Shown here: positions 63,816 to 64,000 of the stretch, piece after piece
Numbering within the stretch: the first letter of the stretch is position 1
Layout: each line of letters starts with the position of its first letter
Assembly: GCA_030220185.1 (NCBI GenBank)
Contig: JASPKZ010007542.1
Location: 496,001 to 560,000, forward strand
Reading direction: 5' to 3'
DNA: 64,000 nucleotides
From: Diploptera punctata
Lineage: Eukaryota; Arthropoda; Insecta; Blattodea; Blaberidae
Made by a program: the position numbers and the translations under genes
Notes under the pieces: generated by a model
Told to the model about the DNA's origin: nothing
Databases searched by the model: none
Seen by the model: the letters and a program-made list of their open reading frames with translations, nothing else

Positions 63816-64000
63816 ATTACAACAATTTATTGGTTTGTAAAAATGTATTCTTGAAATTCGTACAGATGGGAAATAAAATACTTTATATTTTTTTAATGAC
63901 TATCCCATTTTTCTGATATTTGAGAGAAGCTAACGTATGTGTGATGTCCCGACTGGAGATGATACAACTCTGCGACTTTAAGTTTCCTCTAGACAAGCCG
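63816..64000. other. No gene seen
   Basis: A+T-rich DNA at the window end without recognisable features. Confidence 0.4.

Overview
The window looks like non-coding, repeat-dense nuclear DNA from an insect. I see no complete host gene, no rRNA, no CRISPR array and no bacterial operon. The evidence is A+T-rich sequence, trinucleotide microsatellites, several tRNA-derived SINE families, RTE-like and CR1/jockey-like LINEs, a Penelope-like element, Tc1, pogo-like, PIF/Harbinger-like and Helitron-like DNA transposons, and errantivirus-like retroelements whose env belongs to the baculovirus-F-like group. A large hemimetabolous genome such as a cockroach's would fit, but the species cannot be read from the sequence.

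Layout. 1-12 kb: a 5'-truncated CR1/jockey-like LINE (1062-2847), two copies of an unnamed ~0.7 kb repeat (the second split by a SINE with a 14-bp target duplication), SINEs, microsatellites and a pair of hammerhead-like motifs. 12-18 kb: a Tc1-like element with two-repeat ends inside an old LINE fragment, then a 41-bp minisatellite of about 40 units (16077-17716). 18-22 kb: a 3.6 kb palindromic PIF/Harbinger-like structure with TTA flanks and a MADF-like reading frame. 23-24.6 kb: a Penelope-like element with RT and GIY-YIG domains and a hammerhead-like motif at its 3' end. 25-31.5 kb: RTE copies (the longest at 27371-29958), a pogo-like MITE, a Helitron-like element and a MITE-like palindrome. 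31.5-43.5 kb: SINEs, LINE tails, microsatellites and a perfect 108-bp inverted repeat carrying two hammerhead-like motifs.

43.5-62.6 kb holds the main content: two almost identical env-bearing LTR retroelements in head-to-head orientation, 1,958 bp apart. The left one (43539-52121, minus strand) has 728-bp LTRs that look identical by eye, a 4-bp target duplication AACT, and uninterrupted gag, pol and env. The right one (54080-62614, plus strand) has its own duplication GAAG and a single 1-base difference between its LTRs, but carries 1-base deletions that break pol and env. The different target duplications show two separate, recent insertions rather than one inverted duplication.

How the parts work together. 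Gag and Pol overlap in the -1 frame, with a GGGAAAC slippery heptamer in the correct register and a bulged stem-loop 7 nt downstream, so a Gag-Pol product by -1 frameshifting is predicted. A strong splice donor lies just before gag and a strong acceptor just before env, predicting a spliced env mRNA. The right copy landed inside the 3' untranslated part of a CR1-like LINE whose two halves lie at 53660-54079 and 62619-62834. The remaining window is a nest of insertions whose order can often be read from target duplications.
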